Positions 34,783-43,416 of a DNA stretch of 64,000 nt are shown here, piece after piece. This stretch comes from Tolypothrix tenuis PCC 7101 (GTDB lineage: Bacteria > Cyanobacteriota > Cyanobacteriia > Cyanobacteriales > Nostocaceae). Position 1 is the first letter of the stretch. Each line of letters opens with the position of its first letter. The translations under genes were made by a program, and so were the position numbers. The notes under the pieces are model-generated. The model had not been told where the DNA came from, did not search any database, and saw nothing but the letters and a program-made list of their open reading frames with translations. The stretch spans positions 6,437,979-6,501,978 of the forward strand of contig NZ_AP018248.1 in the NCBI RefSeq assembly GCF_002368295.1, given 5' to 3'.

Positions 34783-36282
34783 TTACAAGGAATCCAGCAT
34801 ATCAACTAAGGCATCCATTTCTTGCCAAAAAGCTCTACTACCCTGTTCCCAGTCTGCCCAAACTTCTGCTAGCGTCTTGAGATCCTCAGTTTGGCTATTA
34901 GCTGTTTTTCGCCGCACATAAAGCGGGATGGACAAGCTATAGTCCTGGGCAGCAATTTCCTCTAAAGTAGCAACTGTAGCAAAGCCAGGGTCATTACTGT
35001 AACTTTGATACGCACTGAGAATACGTGACTGATGTTCTGGTTTGAGAAAACTTTGTCCTTGCACACGAGCTACTTCATGAACAGCATCAATGAATAAAAT
35101 CTGCCCTTGACGTTTTGGTGGCTTGCGAGTACAGCAAATCAGAATACAAGCTTCCATTGGCGAATTGTAAAACAGGTTTGCTCCTAAACCAAGGACACAT
35201 TCCACTAAATCAGCTTCAATCAGCTTTTTACGCATCTCGGCTTCTTCTTTACGGAACAGTACCCCATGCGGGAAGAGAATTGCACAGCGTCCTGTTTTTG
35301 CATCAAGACTTTTCAAAATGTGCTGAAAAAAGGCATAGTCAGCTCTTCCTTGAGGAGGTGTTCCTAAAAAATTACGCTGCCAAGGGTCACTTTGAAACTT
35401 CTCCCGGTTCCACTGTTTAATAGAATAGGGGGGATTAGCAAGAACTACATCAAAAGTTTTTAGTTGATCGTCTTCACTAAAAGCGGGATTTTCCAAGGTA
35501 TCACCGCGCATGACTTGATAATCATCTACACCGTGCAGCACCAAATTCATGCGAGCAATGGAAGCAGTTGTTAAATTCTTCTCTTGCCCGTATAACTTGC
35601 CAAAGAATGTCCTTGCATCTCCACCTTTATTGCGTAAATGGGTGACAGCAGCAAGTAGCATTCCTCCTGTACCACAAGCTGGATCATAAACTGTTTCCCC
35701 TTCTTGGGGATCTAACATATCTACTATCAGATGTACTACACTACGTGGGGTGTAAAATTCCCCAGCTTTATTCTTGGTAGTATCAGCAAACTTCTTGATC
35801 AAGTATTCATAGGCATCGCCCATGACATGACTGTGGACACGCTTGTTGCTAAGGTTGAGAGCAGAGAAGTGTTCAATAAGGTCTTTTAGCAGTTGATCAG
35901 ACAGCTTTTCCTTGTTTGTCCACTGAGCATCCCCAAATACACCGTATAAATGTTTCTGGTTGGCAACTTCAATATTCCGCAGGGCATTTTGCAGAGCAGT
36001 ACCCACATTACTAGATGCTTCACGCACGTCTTGCCAGTGGCTACCTTCAGGAATTTGAAAGCGATGTTCGTCGGGGAAGTGTTCTCCATAGTCGTCAATC
36101 ATTGTTTGACGTTCTTCGTCCCAGACATCGCAAATGCGCTTGAAGAACAGCAATGGCAGAATGTAACTCTTCCAATCGGTGCGATCCACGGGACTTCCAC
36201 GCAGAATATTCGCTGCTTCCCATAAATGGGATGACAACTCAGGCAAGGTGATGGAAGTTTCAAATAATGTTCCCTGGATCAT
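34783..36282 (-). CDS. hsdM: Type I DNA methyltransferase subunit HsdM
   Basis: 499 residues from the ATG at 36282 (MIQGTLFETS); the frame extends to 36369 but without support. N-terminal HsdM helical domain (HLWEAANILRGSPVDRTDWK, LLFFKRICDVWDEER), then N6-adenine methylase: SAM motif DPACGTGGM (200-208) and catalytic NPPY (283-286), both intact. HsdM needs HsdS for target recognition; no hsdS is seen in the window, so methylation would require a subunit elsewhere. It precedes the TA pair and the hsdR remnant on the same strand. Confidence 0.93.
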   Translation of the reverse strand: MIQGTLFETSITLPELSSHLWEAANILRGSPVDRTDWKSYILPLLFFKRICDVWDEERQTMIDDYGEHFPDEHRFQIPEGSHWQDVREASSNVGTALQNALRNIEVANQKHLYGVFGDAQWTNKEKLSDQLLKDLIEHFSALNLSNKRVHSHVMGDAYEYLIKKFADTTKNKAGEFYTPRSVVHLIVDMLDPQEGETVYDPACGTGGMLLAAVTHLRNKGGDARTFFGKLYGQEKNLTTASIARMNLVLHGVDDYQVMRGDTLENPAFSEDDQLKTFDVVLANPPYSIKQWNREKFQSDPWQRNFLGTPPQGRADYAFFQHILKSLDAKTGRCAILFPHGVLFRKEEAEMRKKLIEADLVECVLGLGANLFYNSPMEACILICCTRKPPKRQGQILFIDAVHEVARVQGQSFLKPEHQSRILSAYQSYSNDPGFATVATLEEIAAQDYSLSIPLYVRRKTANSQTEDLKTLAEVWADWEQGSRAFWQEMDALVDMLDSL

Positions 36283-36680
36283 GTTGCTCTGTACTAAAAT
36301 GGGCAGGAGTTTCCTGGGCTTGGTTTTATCAGCACAAACTCTTACCAAGATTTTTCCTGGCGATAACAACTTTAACTTGTTTTTACCTCCAATAATCTGC
36401 TGTTTACTCTTACCACAACCATGCAGATTTGTTGATTTTGGTGATATTCAATAATTAAATAAATACTAAAAAAACGTTGCCACCTTGAAAGGTGTAGTAT
36501 TTTAAATCCTATTTTGCCTTAAATTTTATTTAATTACTTAAGCTCATAGGTCAAATAATACGTGTCTGTGGTCTAGAAAATGAAATCATTGCTAGAGTGT
36601 ATCTACCCAAAGAATATGGTTTATGCGATCGCCACACCCAAAAGCAGCAATGATGTTTATTCAATAAAATTAGGTGAAAT
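36283..36680. other. Divergent intergenic region, hsdM / unknown gene
   Basis: About 400 bp between divergent starts. Short open frames here are not credible. AT-rich DNA probably carries both promoters. AGGTGAAAT just before 36681 serves as ribosome site for the rightward gene. Confidence 0.45.
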
Positions 36681-37661
36681 ATGAAACAGCTATATGATGT
36701 AATTCTAGACGAAACTATCTATGAAATATTTGATAATAATGGTTTATCTAGAGAAGTGCCATTGAGAGAATTTATAGCCCTATCATCAGCGAAAGCATTT
36801 GCTGATGATAAATTATTGGGTATCAAACGTCAACACATACCTTTTAAATTAATTAATTTACCTGATAAACCTCAAACTGCTGATTTTTGTAATTTAGCTA
36901 ACGCTATTAGCAATATTGCTGCCTTTGATTTTGCTCCTGAAAATCGTAACCAGGGAATTTGGATGCGATGTGTTCAACTATATTGGCAAGCTAAAGCCAT
37001 ATTGTTATCAAATAAAATATTTCCTCTCATCCCAGATCCAACTCATCCTGGCGGTTCAATTGAACAAATATTACCACCAGATGCACTCAAAAACCTAAAA
37101 TCAGAGACTGACGCTGAAAAAGCTATGTATGACCTGTTTAAGGCAGGAGAATCTGAAATTATTTCTTGGGCAGAAAGCAAAAACATTAAATATCCCTTTG
37201 CAAATTTTCAAGAACTATTCATTCATATACTTAAAGCTAGATTTACAAGAGATGTACAAGAAGAGGCATTCAGACTAAAACCATCTTGGACTAACCAGAG
37301 AGACAAAAAACAACACTATCGTAAGTGGCTAAAATACCTTAGCAATCACGATATAGCTCAAAATCTTGAACAAAAATATTACCAGATACTCATGGATATG
37401 AATTGGGAAGGTTACCCACTGATAGCATTGAGATCTCAACAATCAAACATACAATTTAAAAAGCTTTGGCAAGTTTATCTCAAAACACACAGAGCGTTAA
37501 TAGGGATAATTGACACTAATCTCTACTGGAAAAATAGTATTCCTTACCAAGCCAAAAATACCAATCAAAGAGTTACAATTCATGGAATTGTCAACTCATC
37601 AGGCTATTTTGAATGGAAGTGTGAGCAAAAGGAAATATTCTCTTTTAAAGACTTTGCTTAA
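36681..37661 (+). CDS. Island-borne protein of unknown function, 326 aa
   Basis: I do not recognise the family. The protein is soluble, without signal peptide or membrane segment, rich in aromatic and charged residues (AKAILLSNKIFPLIPDPTHP, EESIISWAESK-like acidic stretch, KPSWTNQRDKKQHYRKWLKY, YYQILMDMNWEGYPLIAL). The start follows AGGTGAAAT; an intrinsic terminator lies 40 bases past the stop, so it is an independent transcription unit. It is AT-rich like the rest of the island. Position between restriction genes and a recombinase makes a defence or regulatory role possible, but nothing in the sequence shows it. Confidence 0.75.
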   Translation: MKQLYDVILDETIYEIFDNNGLSREVPLREFIALSSAKAFADDKLLGIKRQHIPFKLINLPDKPQTADFCNLANAISNIAAFDFAPENRNQGIWMRCVQLYWQAKAILLSNKIFPLIPDPTHPGGSIEQILPPDALKNLKSETDAEKAMYDLFKAGESEIISWAESKNIKYPFANFQELFIHILKARFTRDVQEEAFRLKPSWTNQRDKKQHYRKWLKYLSNHDIAQNLEQKYYQILMDMNWEGYPLIALRSQQSNIQFKKLWQVYLKTHRALIGIIDTNLYWKNSIPYQAKNTNQRVTIHGIVNSSGYFEWKCEQKEIFSFKDFA

Positions 37662-37702
37662 TATTACTTAAACAAATTAGACACAAACTCAATTTCTATT
37701 AT

Positions 37703-37735
37703 TACCCTGATATAAAAATATTAGGGTATTTTTTT
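37703..37735 (+). terminator. Intrinsic terminator after the 326-aa gene
   Basis: Stem TACCCTGATAT / ATATTAGGGTA (one G-T wobble) followed by a run of seven T. Confidence 0.85.
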
Positions 37736-37917
37736 GCAAAATAATTTCTTGAATAAATAAAGGATTAATTTGAATAATTTCACCATTCAATAATCTTTAA
37801 GTTTATTGTTAGGAAATAAGGAGCTTTGTGCATAATCAACTCAAGTGGATTACGCACAAAAAAGCTGGTAGAATTAGCTATTAAACCCCTAATCTTAGAA
37901 TTAACAATGAAAAAGAT

Positions 37918-39492
37918 ATGGAACTATTAGACATTGGATATGCTCGTGTTTCTTCTCGTGAACAAGCTGAAGATACAAATGCTTTAGAACAACAAATAGC
38001 TAGATTGAAAGATGCTGGAGCAAAGCACATTCTTACTGATGTTGAGAAAGGCAAGAAGGATGACCGTACCCAGTATCAAGAATTGATGCGACTTGTTGAA
38101 GCAGGTAAAATCAGGACAGTTATTATTACTAGAATTGATCGCATTACTCGTTCTTTACCTACTCTGAGAAAAATTGTTGACATCCTTCAAAAGCATGATG
38201 TTAACCTAGTGATTCTTGATCAAAAAATGGATTTAAGTACCCCACAAGGGAAACTCATGCTTAATATGTTAGGGGTACTAGCTGAATGGGAAGTCGATTT
38301 ACTGTCAGAAAGAATTAAGCGAGGTAAAGAACACCAGCGAAAACAAATCTGGGCTAATGGCTCTTGTCCTTTCGGTTTAGTTGTCATTGATCACCAATAT
38401 TTTTTGGATCTCACCCCTTTTCTGTGTCTATTGACAGATCGACCAGAAAACTATCGAGATTTTTACAGTGATACGATCAACGAAAAAGAAATCCAACATT
38501 TGCCGCACCGAACAATAGCTGAAGTTGCCAGAGATTGTATTGAGATTTTTCTTGAGGTAAGAGGTATCACCTCTGCGATCAAGAAAATTTTTGATAAGTA
38601 TGGTGTTTGTAAAACTAAAGCTAAGTCTAATGGAACAGACAAAGTTCTTCATTGGACTAAACGAGGTTTGTCACTCTGGCTTCAGAATCCAGTTTTGGAT
38701 GGGCATACTTGCTATGGTAGGGATGAACGAACTGCTGATGGTAAAAGAAAGAGCAAGCCTCGTGAAGAGTGGCAAATAACATACAATACTCATCCTGAAC
38801 AGCGACTTCTCAGAGATGGGGAAGCTGAAGAAATTCAGCGAATCATTGCAGCAAACATTAAAATGTGCGGTGGGGCATTTGGAACTAAGCACCGTAAAGA
38901 AGAATATCGTCCTTATGCTTATCAAATTGGTTTAGTTTACTGCGGGGAGTGTGGTTCTCGCTGTATTCACAAAGGAGTTTACACTGCATCTAAGCAGTAT
39001 AGGTACTATGCTTGTCGGCATTCTGGGGTAGGTTGTAATAATTCCAAAAATGTTAAACAAACTGACATTGAAGAAGCTATGATTACAGCATTACTGGAGA
39101 AATCTCATCATCTGAGTCAGGATCATCACAAGACAACTGATGTAGTTCCCTTTAAAACTGAGCGTTTGCAGAAGCTAGAAGCACAACTCGCTTTCTTAGA
39201 GCAGTTTCCTGGATTTAACCCTAGTGCAGAGGATCTTAAAGCAGAACTACAACGCCAGATTGAAGAAGAAACTAATTTCTTTCAGTCCAAGCAGCTTGAG
39301 GACAAGACTGTTGAGGAAATTATTCAAGTAGGCAATAACTTAGGAATTTGGCGATCGCTGTCTAACAATGAGAAGGTTCAGATATATCGTCGCATAGTAC
39401 ATAGAATTTTCATTCGTGATGGTCAAATCGAATCCATTATTTTTCAAAACACCTCTTCTGGCAAAGTGGAGAACCATGATGAATGTGCTTGA
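37918..39492 (+). CDS. Large serine recombinase, XisF-like
   Basis: 524 residues, close to the size of Anabaena XisF, the recombinase that excises the fdxN element during heterocyst formation. The N-terminal resolvase domain has GYARVSSREQ (catalytic Ser12), then TRIDRITRS. The recombinase domain lies at about 190-290, and the zinc-ribbon at about 340-380 (LVYCGECGSRC, YYACRHSGVGC). A C-terminal coiled coil follows (about 410-470). All catalytic features are present. It overlaps the following zinc-ribbon gene by 17 bases. Its own attachment sites are not evident, so whether it moves this island, a nested element, or a target elsewhere is open. Confidence 0.88.
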   Translation: MELLDIGYARVSSREQAEDTNALEQQIARLKDAGAKHILTDVEKGKKDDRTQYQELMRLVEAGKIRTVIITRIDRITRSLPTLRKIVDILQKHDVNLVILDQKMDLSTPQGKLMLNMLGVLAEWEVDLLSERIKRGKEHQRKQIWANGSCPFGLVVIDHQYFLDLTPFLCLLTDRPENYRDFYSDTINEKEIQHLPHRTIAEVARDCIEIFLEVRGITSAIKKIFDKYGVCKTKAKSNGTDKVLHWTKRGLSLWLQNPVLDGHTCYGRDERTADGKRKSKPREEWQITYNTHPEQRLLRDGEAEEIQRIIAANIKMCGGAFGTKHRKEEYRPYAYQIGLVYCGECGSRCIHKGVYTASKQYRYYACRHSGVGCNNSKNVKQTDIEEAMITALLEKSHHLSQDHHKTTDVVPFKTERLQKLEAQLAFLEQFPGFNPSAEDLKAELQRQIEEETNFFQSKQLEDKTVEEIIQVGNNLGIWRSLSNNEKVQIYRRIVHRIFIRDGQIESIIFQNTSSGKVENHDECA

Positions 39493-39841
39493 ACTTCTGC
39501 GACTAAAACAGTTAAGGTTTGAAGTTGCGAAGCAACTAGTTTTGCAGGAGTGGCAACCTGAAGATTTGAGTATACCTAAATGCCCTAAATGCGATCGCAA
39601 AGGTTCTGCCACTTCTTACCAGAGTCAGGGAAACAGCGTTTGCTATTGTATCCGGTGTAATTACTACTTCAAAGAAATTTCTCCTTCTCGCACTTGCCAA
39701 TGTACTGTTCCTGGTCATGATAAAGGATGTCATGGTTGTCCAAACTTCGAGCAATTTATGGAACATATTGGCAAGCAACTTCTAGAACTTGAGCATTTGA
39801 GTCTTGCACAGCTACAGGGTTTGTTACCTCACAAGCACTAA
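39476..39841 (+). CDS. Small zinc-ribbon protein coupled to the recombinase
   Basis: 121 residues from the ATG at 39476; a second ATG follows immediately. Cysteine pairs CPKC and CIRC (about 39-64) form a zinc ribbon, and a second Cys-rich run, TCQCTVPGHDKGCHGCPNF, follows. Helices flank both ends. The start lies inside the recombinase gene, so translation is coupled. I do not know the family. Possible roles are DNA binding or control of recombination direction; both are inference from context. Confidence 0.75.
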   Translation: MMNVLELLRLKQLRFEVAKQLVLQEWQPEDLSIPKCPKCDRKGSATSYQSQGNSVCYCIRCNYYFKEISPSRTCQCTVPGHDKGCHGCPNFEQFMEHIGKQLLELEHLSLAQLQGLLPHKH

Positions 39842-39954
39842 CTATAAAAGAACTGATGGGAGTGAGCAATACAAACAGCGATCGCACATTGTAGCGATAC
39901 TCTAAAATTCCTCTATCCTGCGATCGCACAACGCACACAAAATAATTCACAAAC

Positions 39955-39982
39955 TAAAAAAATGACCCTTTGGTAGGGTCAT
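39955..39982 (-). terminator. Terminator of the 84-aa gene
   Basis: Read on the minus strand: ATGACCCT / AGGGTCAT stem with 5-nt loop, followed by seven T (positions 39961-39955). Confidence 0.85.
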
Positions 39983-40012
39983 CAATTCTTAAGTTGCACG
40001 AAGTAACGATGC

Positions 40013-40267
40013 CTATTGCACCACAATCGGTCTGTTCAAAATGCTCATGACTTCACCAGGATTAGGACTGGGTAGTAAAGGACTCCAATCCCCAACATCC
40101 GCATAACCAATAACCTGCAAGTAGTGAATTGTGCTAATTACAGCTTTAGAAGAACCAATCAACAAATGTTTGAGTGGTTCTTTACCTTGCACAGTCTGAA
40201 TCTCACTTGGGCTATTGGTTGCTGCATTTGATTCTTCGACGCTGGACAAAAAGCTTTGGGTAATCAT
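40013..40267 (-). CDS. Small cyanobacterial protein of unknown function, 84 aa
   Basis: The conserved-looking core KHLLIGSSKAVISTIHYLQV, then IGYADVGDWSPLLPSPNPGEVMSIL, fits a family of small proteins found in many copies in cyanobacteria (pattern: HLLxGSxxAVxxTIHxLHxxGYAxxxxWSxxxPxxxPxEVMSIL). The N-terminal 30 residues are a disordered Ser/Thr/Glu-rich leader. No function is known to me. It has its own terminator. Confidence 0.7.
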   Translation of the reverse strand: MITQSFLSSVEESNAATNSPSEIQTVQGKEPLKHLLIGSSKAVISTIHYLQVIGYADVGDWSPLLPSPNPGEVMSILNRPIVVQ

Positions 40268-40354
40268 AATTCACCTATGTGAGGTGGGAATAGCTATGAC
40301 ACACAATAAAACTCATGTTGTCACCATGACAACTAAATAATGCACTGGTGACAA

Positions 40355-40684
40355 CTAATCATTACAGTTTGTGTTGTGTTTGCGCCGTCGTTTTCTTGCC
40401 CATATCTCTCGGAGGTGGGCAGGTTCATTTTCAAATTGAATCCATAGAGCATGAATTTCCGCTAATCGCCGTTTGTCGGATTCCGAGGGTTCCCTACGAT
40501 GCTCTCCTTGGGAAAACCAATGAGCCACCGTGCTTTTAGAACGACCACATAATTCGGCAAGTTCTTCGTAGTTGACTGCCCAATGCTTTAGGAACTCTTC
40601 AGGCTCCATTTTGATAGCAACCTTAGCTTTGTAAACCTCAAACAGTTCCCAGTGTCTTCTAGTAGGCGTTTTGGCTGCAATCAT
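40355..40684 (-). CDS. HTH-containing small protein
   Basis: 109 residues. YEELAELCGRSKSTVAHWFS is a clear helix-turn-helix, followed by a basic tail (ARKRRRKHN). Preceding residues PEEFLKHWAVN form a leading helix. It resembles small DNA-binding proteins found in several copies in Nostoc genomes. It may regulate itself or its neighbour at 40013; target unknown. Confidence 0.7.
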   Translation of the reverse strand: MIAAKTPTRRHWELFEVYKAKVAIKMEPEEFLKHWAVNYEELAELCGRSKSTVAHWFSQGEHRREPSESDKRRLAEIHALWIQFENEPAHLREIWARKRRRKHNTNCND

Positions 40685-40742
40685 AGCAACGTTTTTAATA
40701 ATGCACGGGTGACAACATATTCAGTTATCATAGCGGAAATAA

Positions 40743-40857
40743 GCGATCGCAAATCCATCCCCTAAAAACTGGACAATGTATTGAACCTGTGGTGAAAACT
40801 GGCAATATTTCCTAGAAATACTGGACATTTAGTTCCTAACAGGGAAACGGCGATCGT
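40743..40857. repeat. HIP1-flanked unit, copy 2
   Basis: Starts at GCGATCGC (40743-40750) and ends at the near-HIP1 GCGATCGT (40850-40857). The 99 bases between match the unit at 43748-43863 (shared AAAACTGGAC, CTGTGGT/TTGTGGT, GCAATATTTCC/GCAATATCCCC, ACATTTA). No coding capacity. Confidence 0.7.
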
Positions 40858-40937
40858 CCATGAGGTGTGATCGCCTACCAGCACAAATGGAAATCTATTT
40901 CTAAGTCAGTATACGTATCTTAGTTCAACCCCAACAA

Positions 40938-41783
40938 TTACTGACTTAACATTTTTAATTTTAAGCATTTTTGAGGAAGAGAACCGCTTGTAAGAGCAGT
41001 TTTAATTACTTCTACAGGATAAGATGTTATGTCAACTAATTCCCTTATATAACTTTCTGGGACTGGATTATCATTAATACTAAAACTCCAAGATCTTTTT
41101 CCTTGAAACTTGACTTTAAAATGGCTATCGCGATTTGGTTTTTCTAAGGACATCCCACCTATTACTCTATAATTCTTCTTTATGTTTTCAATAGTTATTG
41201 ACTTTTGGTGTATGTCTGTAGGAATAACCCATTCGTAGGCATCAGCTAAGTTTTCTACATTATCCGGACTTACAAGTGGAAAAGCTCGATGATTGTTAGG
41301 GTTATTATATTCATCAACACATTCGCCAGCAAAACCATATGCACAAGCTACTCCTATAAAAAAATTATTACTGTTGCAGCTTTTGTCATGTACATATAAA
41401 ATTTTTCCTAATTCATCTGACCAAAACTCTATGTATCCTTGACTTTGACATTTTTTTGGTACGGGATGTGCATAGTAATCTTTTATACTATAATCATCAA
41501 TATACTTAATATACTTGTCAATATCAATTAAACTACCGTCTTGTCTCAGAAATAGTTGGCTAAGAAAACGATAAACTTCCCATAATAAACTTTGATTAAT
41601 GGCAGTACCGTCGATATTCTCAAGAAATTCACGAAGTATATTAGTTGAAACTAGATGTGCTTTATCTATATGAATAAAATTTTCAAGCTCACCCAGAGCC
41701 TCTGCTACAATCCGTAACTCCTCTTCATTTCGCGGAAAGGTTTGATCTAAGATGATTGGGGATAGACATAATAAATAAGGCAT
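40938..41783 (-). CDS. Unrecognised partner protein of the island ATPase, 281 aa
   Basis: Starts 13 bases after the ATPase stop on the same strand, so the two form an operon. No family is recognised. The N-terminus (SPIILDQTFPRNEEELRIVA) begins with a strand ending in an acidic residue followed by helices, which could fit a PIN-like nuclease, but the remaining acidic positions are not obvious. A central region has beta-rich sequence with several Cys and aromatic residues (CQSQGYIEFWSDELGKILYV, FFIGVACAYGFAGECVDEY). A C-terminal segment HFKVKFQGKRSWSFSIND has nuclease-like K/E spacing only by eye. Pairing with an SMC-type ATPase suggests an effector that the ATPase controls. Confidence 0.78.
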   Translation of the reverse strand: MPYLLCLSPIILDQTFPRNEEELRIVAEALGELENFIHIDKAHLVSTNILREFLENIDGTAINQSLLWEVYRFLSQLFLRQDGSLIDIDKYIKYIDDYSIKDYYAHPVPKKCQSQGYIEFWSDELGKILYVHDKSCNSNNFFIGVACAYGFAGECVDEYNNPNNHRAFPLVSPDNVENLADAYEWVIPTDIHQKSITIENIKKNYRVIGGMSLEKPNRDSHFKVKFQGKRSWSFSINDNPVPESYIRELVDITSYPVEVIKTALTSGSLPQKCLKLKMLSQ

Positions 41784-41796
41784 GTAAATTATTATA

Positions 41797-43416
41797 CTAT
41801 ATATCTACCTTAGTTCTAAATCTTTTTTGCGCTCTGAGCAATCTGCCACTCAAAGATATTGCCTCTCCAAAGAAATGTCTTGGCAAATCAGGAATTGTAC
41901 CATCCGATTTTATAGATAATTCGTGTACAATAGGTTGCTCCGACTGTGTATCAATGAATGAAATACTACACTTACCTGCTAATTCTCCAGATTCATCTTC
42001 AGCAGTTAAGACTCGTATCGCATTAACGATATGTTCACTATGAGTCTCTATAAGTATTTGTTTACCAGCAATAATCATTGCAATAAAGAAATCTGCAAGT
42101 CTTACTTGGAGAGCAGGGTTTAAGTGTAATTCTGGTTGTTCAATAATTAGCACACTTCCTCTATCTGCTAATAGTCCTTTTACCACTATAGGCAATACTT
42201 GAGAGTAACCAAAACCTGAATCTGCTAGTGAGTATGACTTTCCGCTAGTTGCTGACCTTATTTTAAGTTCTACAACTAAATCACCCGTAGTATGTATTTC
42301 AATTTCTGTATCTTCAATGTTCTTTGGCGGTTTTTCACCTACTCTAAGGTAGTATAACCATGAATTTAAAGCTTTAGACAAGGGTTCTTTTTTTGCAGGT
42401 GATTTCTGACATGGAGCAACATTCCACACAGAAGATTTATATATTTCTTTCTCTCTCAATATGTAAGGAAGAGAGGCTCCTGTTGGATCTATATTTGAGG
42501 CAGATTCAAGATAAGATAAATAATATCGTTGCGGAGATGAACGTAAAGGTCCAATATAATGAATATCTGATAATGCCTTATTTAAATCATATATAGCTTC
42601 TCTTATAATTGGTGGCATACTAACAAATAACCATCGGCTTTTCTCTTCAATATTTGATTCTCCTTCTTTTTTTTGTTGTCGTTCTTTTGCAATCATAGTA
42701 GATGGTAAAATGCCTGGATGAGCAGTTTCAAATATGACATTACTCTTATTACGTCTTTTAGGATGTAATCTTTGCGCTCCTATAGTATCTTTGAAAAATT
42801 TTTGAGGTATTATAATTTCGTAGCTTGGGTTATCACTTTCCTTATTGACATACTCTACATACCAAGAAAGCAAATTTTCTTCTTGTACAATTATTTCAAA
42901 ACAAGCTTTTTTTAGTATGGCTTGTGGAGTAAAAGAAGCTGAAACATCATTATTCTCTATCACTTGTAACGTAGAAATTTTCGATTTCTTTCTCCTCCTA
43001 TTAACAATACCAAAAGTAAAATGAGACTTTAATTGATAATCTATTTCTTTTGATTCTTCCAAGGAATTACCATCAATATCTTTTGCATTAATTTTTAAAA
43101 GCCGTTGATAATAATCTATCGGCATTTCATCTTTTATAGTTAATGCAATTCCTACATCATTTCTAGTTTCATTATTAGAAACAAAAGAAGAATAACTTCC
43201 CAAATCTACTTGATTGCCAACTAATCTTAATTTACCTTCTATAACTCCATAGCTTTCACGAACACTTTGGCTTTGTCGTAATAGAAGAATCGTCTTGAGA
43301 ATTGTAGATTTACCTGCACTATTTGTTCCACAAATTACACTCAGAGGAAGCAAAGGAAATTTCCACCCTGAACCTTCAAAAATTCTAACATTTTGTAACT
43401 CAATTTCTGTGATCAT
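41797..43416 (-). CDS. ABC/SMC-type AAA ATPase (DUF3696-like), candidate defence protein
   Basis: 539 residues. N-terminal ITEIELQNVRIFEG is the typical RecF/SMC-like opening. Walker A GTNSAGKST (30-38), Q-loop region LLLRQSQSV, a long insert (about 90-330), signature-like ADSGFGYSQVLPIV, Walker B IIEQPELHLNP (424-434, acidic pair Glu426 and Glu429), and the His switch ETHSEH (456-461). This matches the AAA_21/DUF3696 ATPases seen with nucleases in prokaryotic defence loci, such as Septu-like and retron-associated systems. No nuclease domain is fused; the 281-residue neighbour would be the effector. The start has no strong ribosome site. Confidence 0.88.
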   Translation of the reverse strand: MITEIELQNVRIFEGSGWKFPLLPLSVICGTNSAGKSTILKTILLLRQSQSVRESYGVIEGKLRLVGNQVDLGSYSSFVSNNETRNDVGIALTIKDEMPIDYYQRLLKINAKDIDGNSLEESKEIDYQLKSHFTFGIVNRRRKKSKISTLQVIENNDVSASFTPQAILKKACFEIIVQEENLLSWYVEYVNKESDNPSYEIIIPQKFFKDTIGAQRLHPKRRNKSNVIFETAHPGILPSTMIAKERQQKKEGESNIEEKSRWLFVSMPPIIREAIYDLNKALSDIHYIGPLRSSPQRYYLSYLESASNIDPTGASLPYILREKEIYKSSVWNVAPCQKSPAKKEPLSKALNSWLYYLRVGEKPPKNIEDTEIEIHTTGDLVVELKIRSATSGKSYSLADSGFGYSQVLPIVVKGLLADRGSVLIIEQPELHLNPALQVRLADFFIAMIIAGKQILIETHSEHIVNAIRVLTAEDESGELAGKCSISFIDTQSEQPIVHELSIKSDGTIPDLPRHFFGEAISLSGRLLRAQKRFRTKVDI

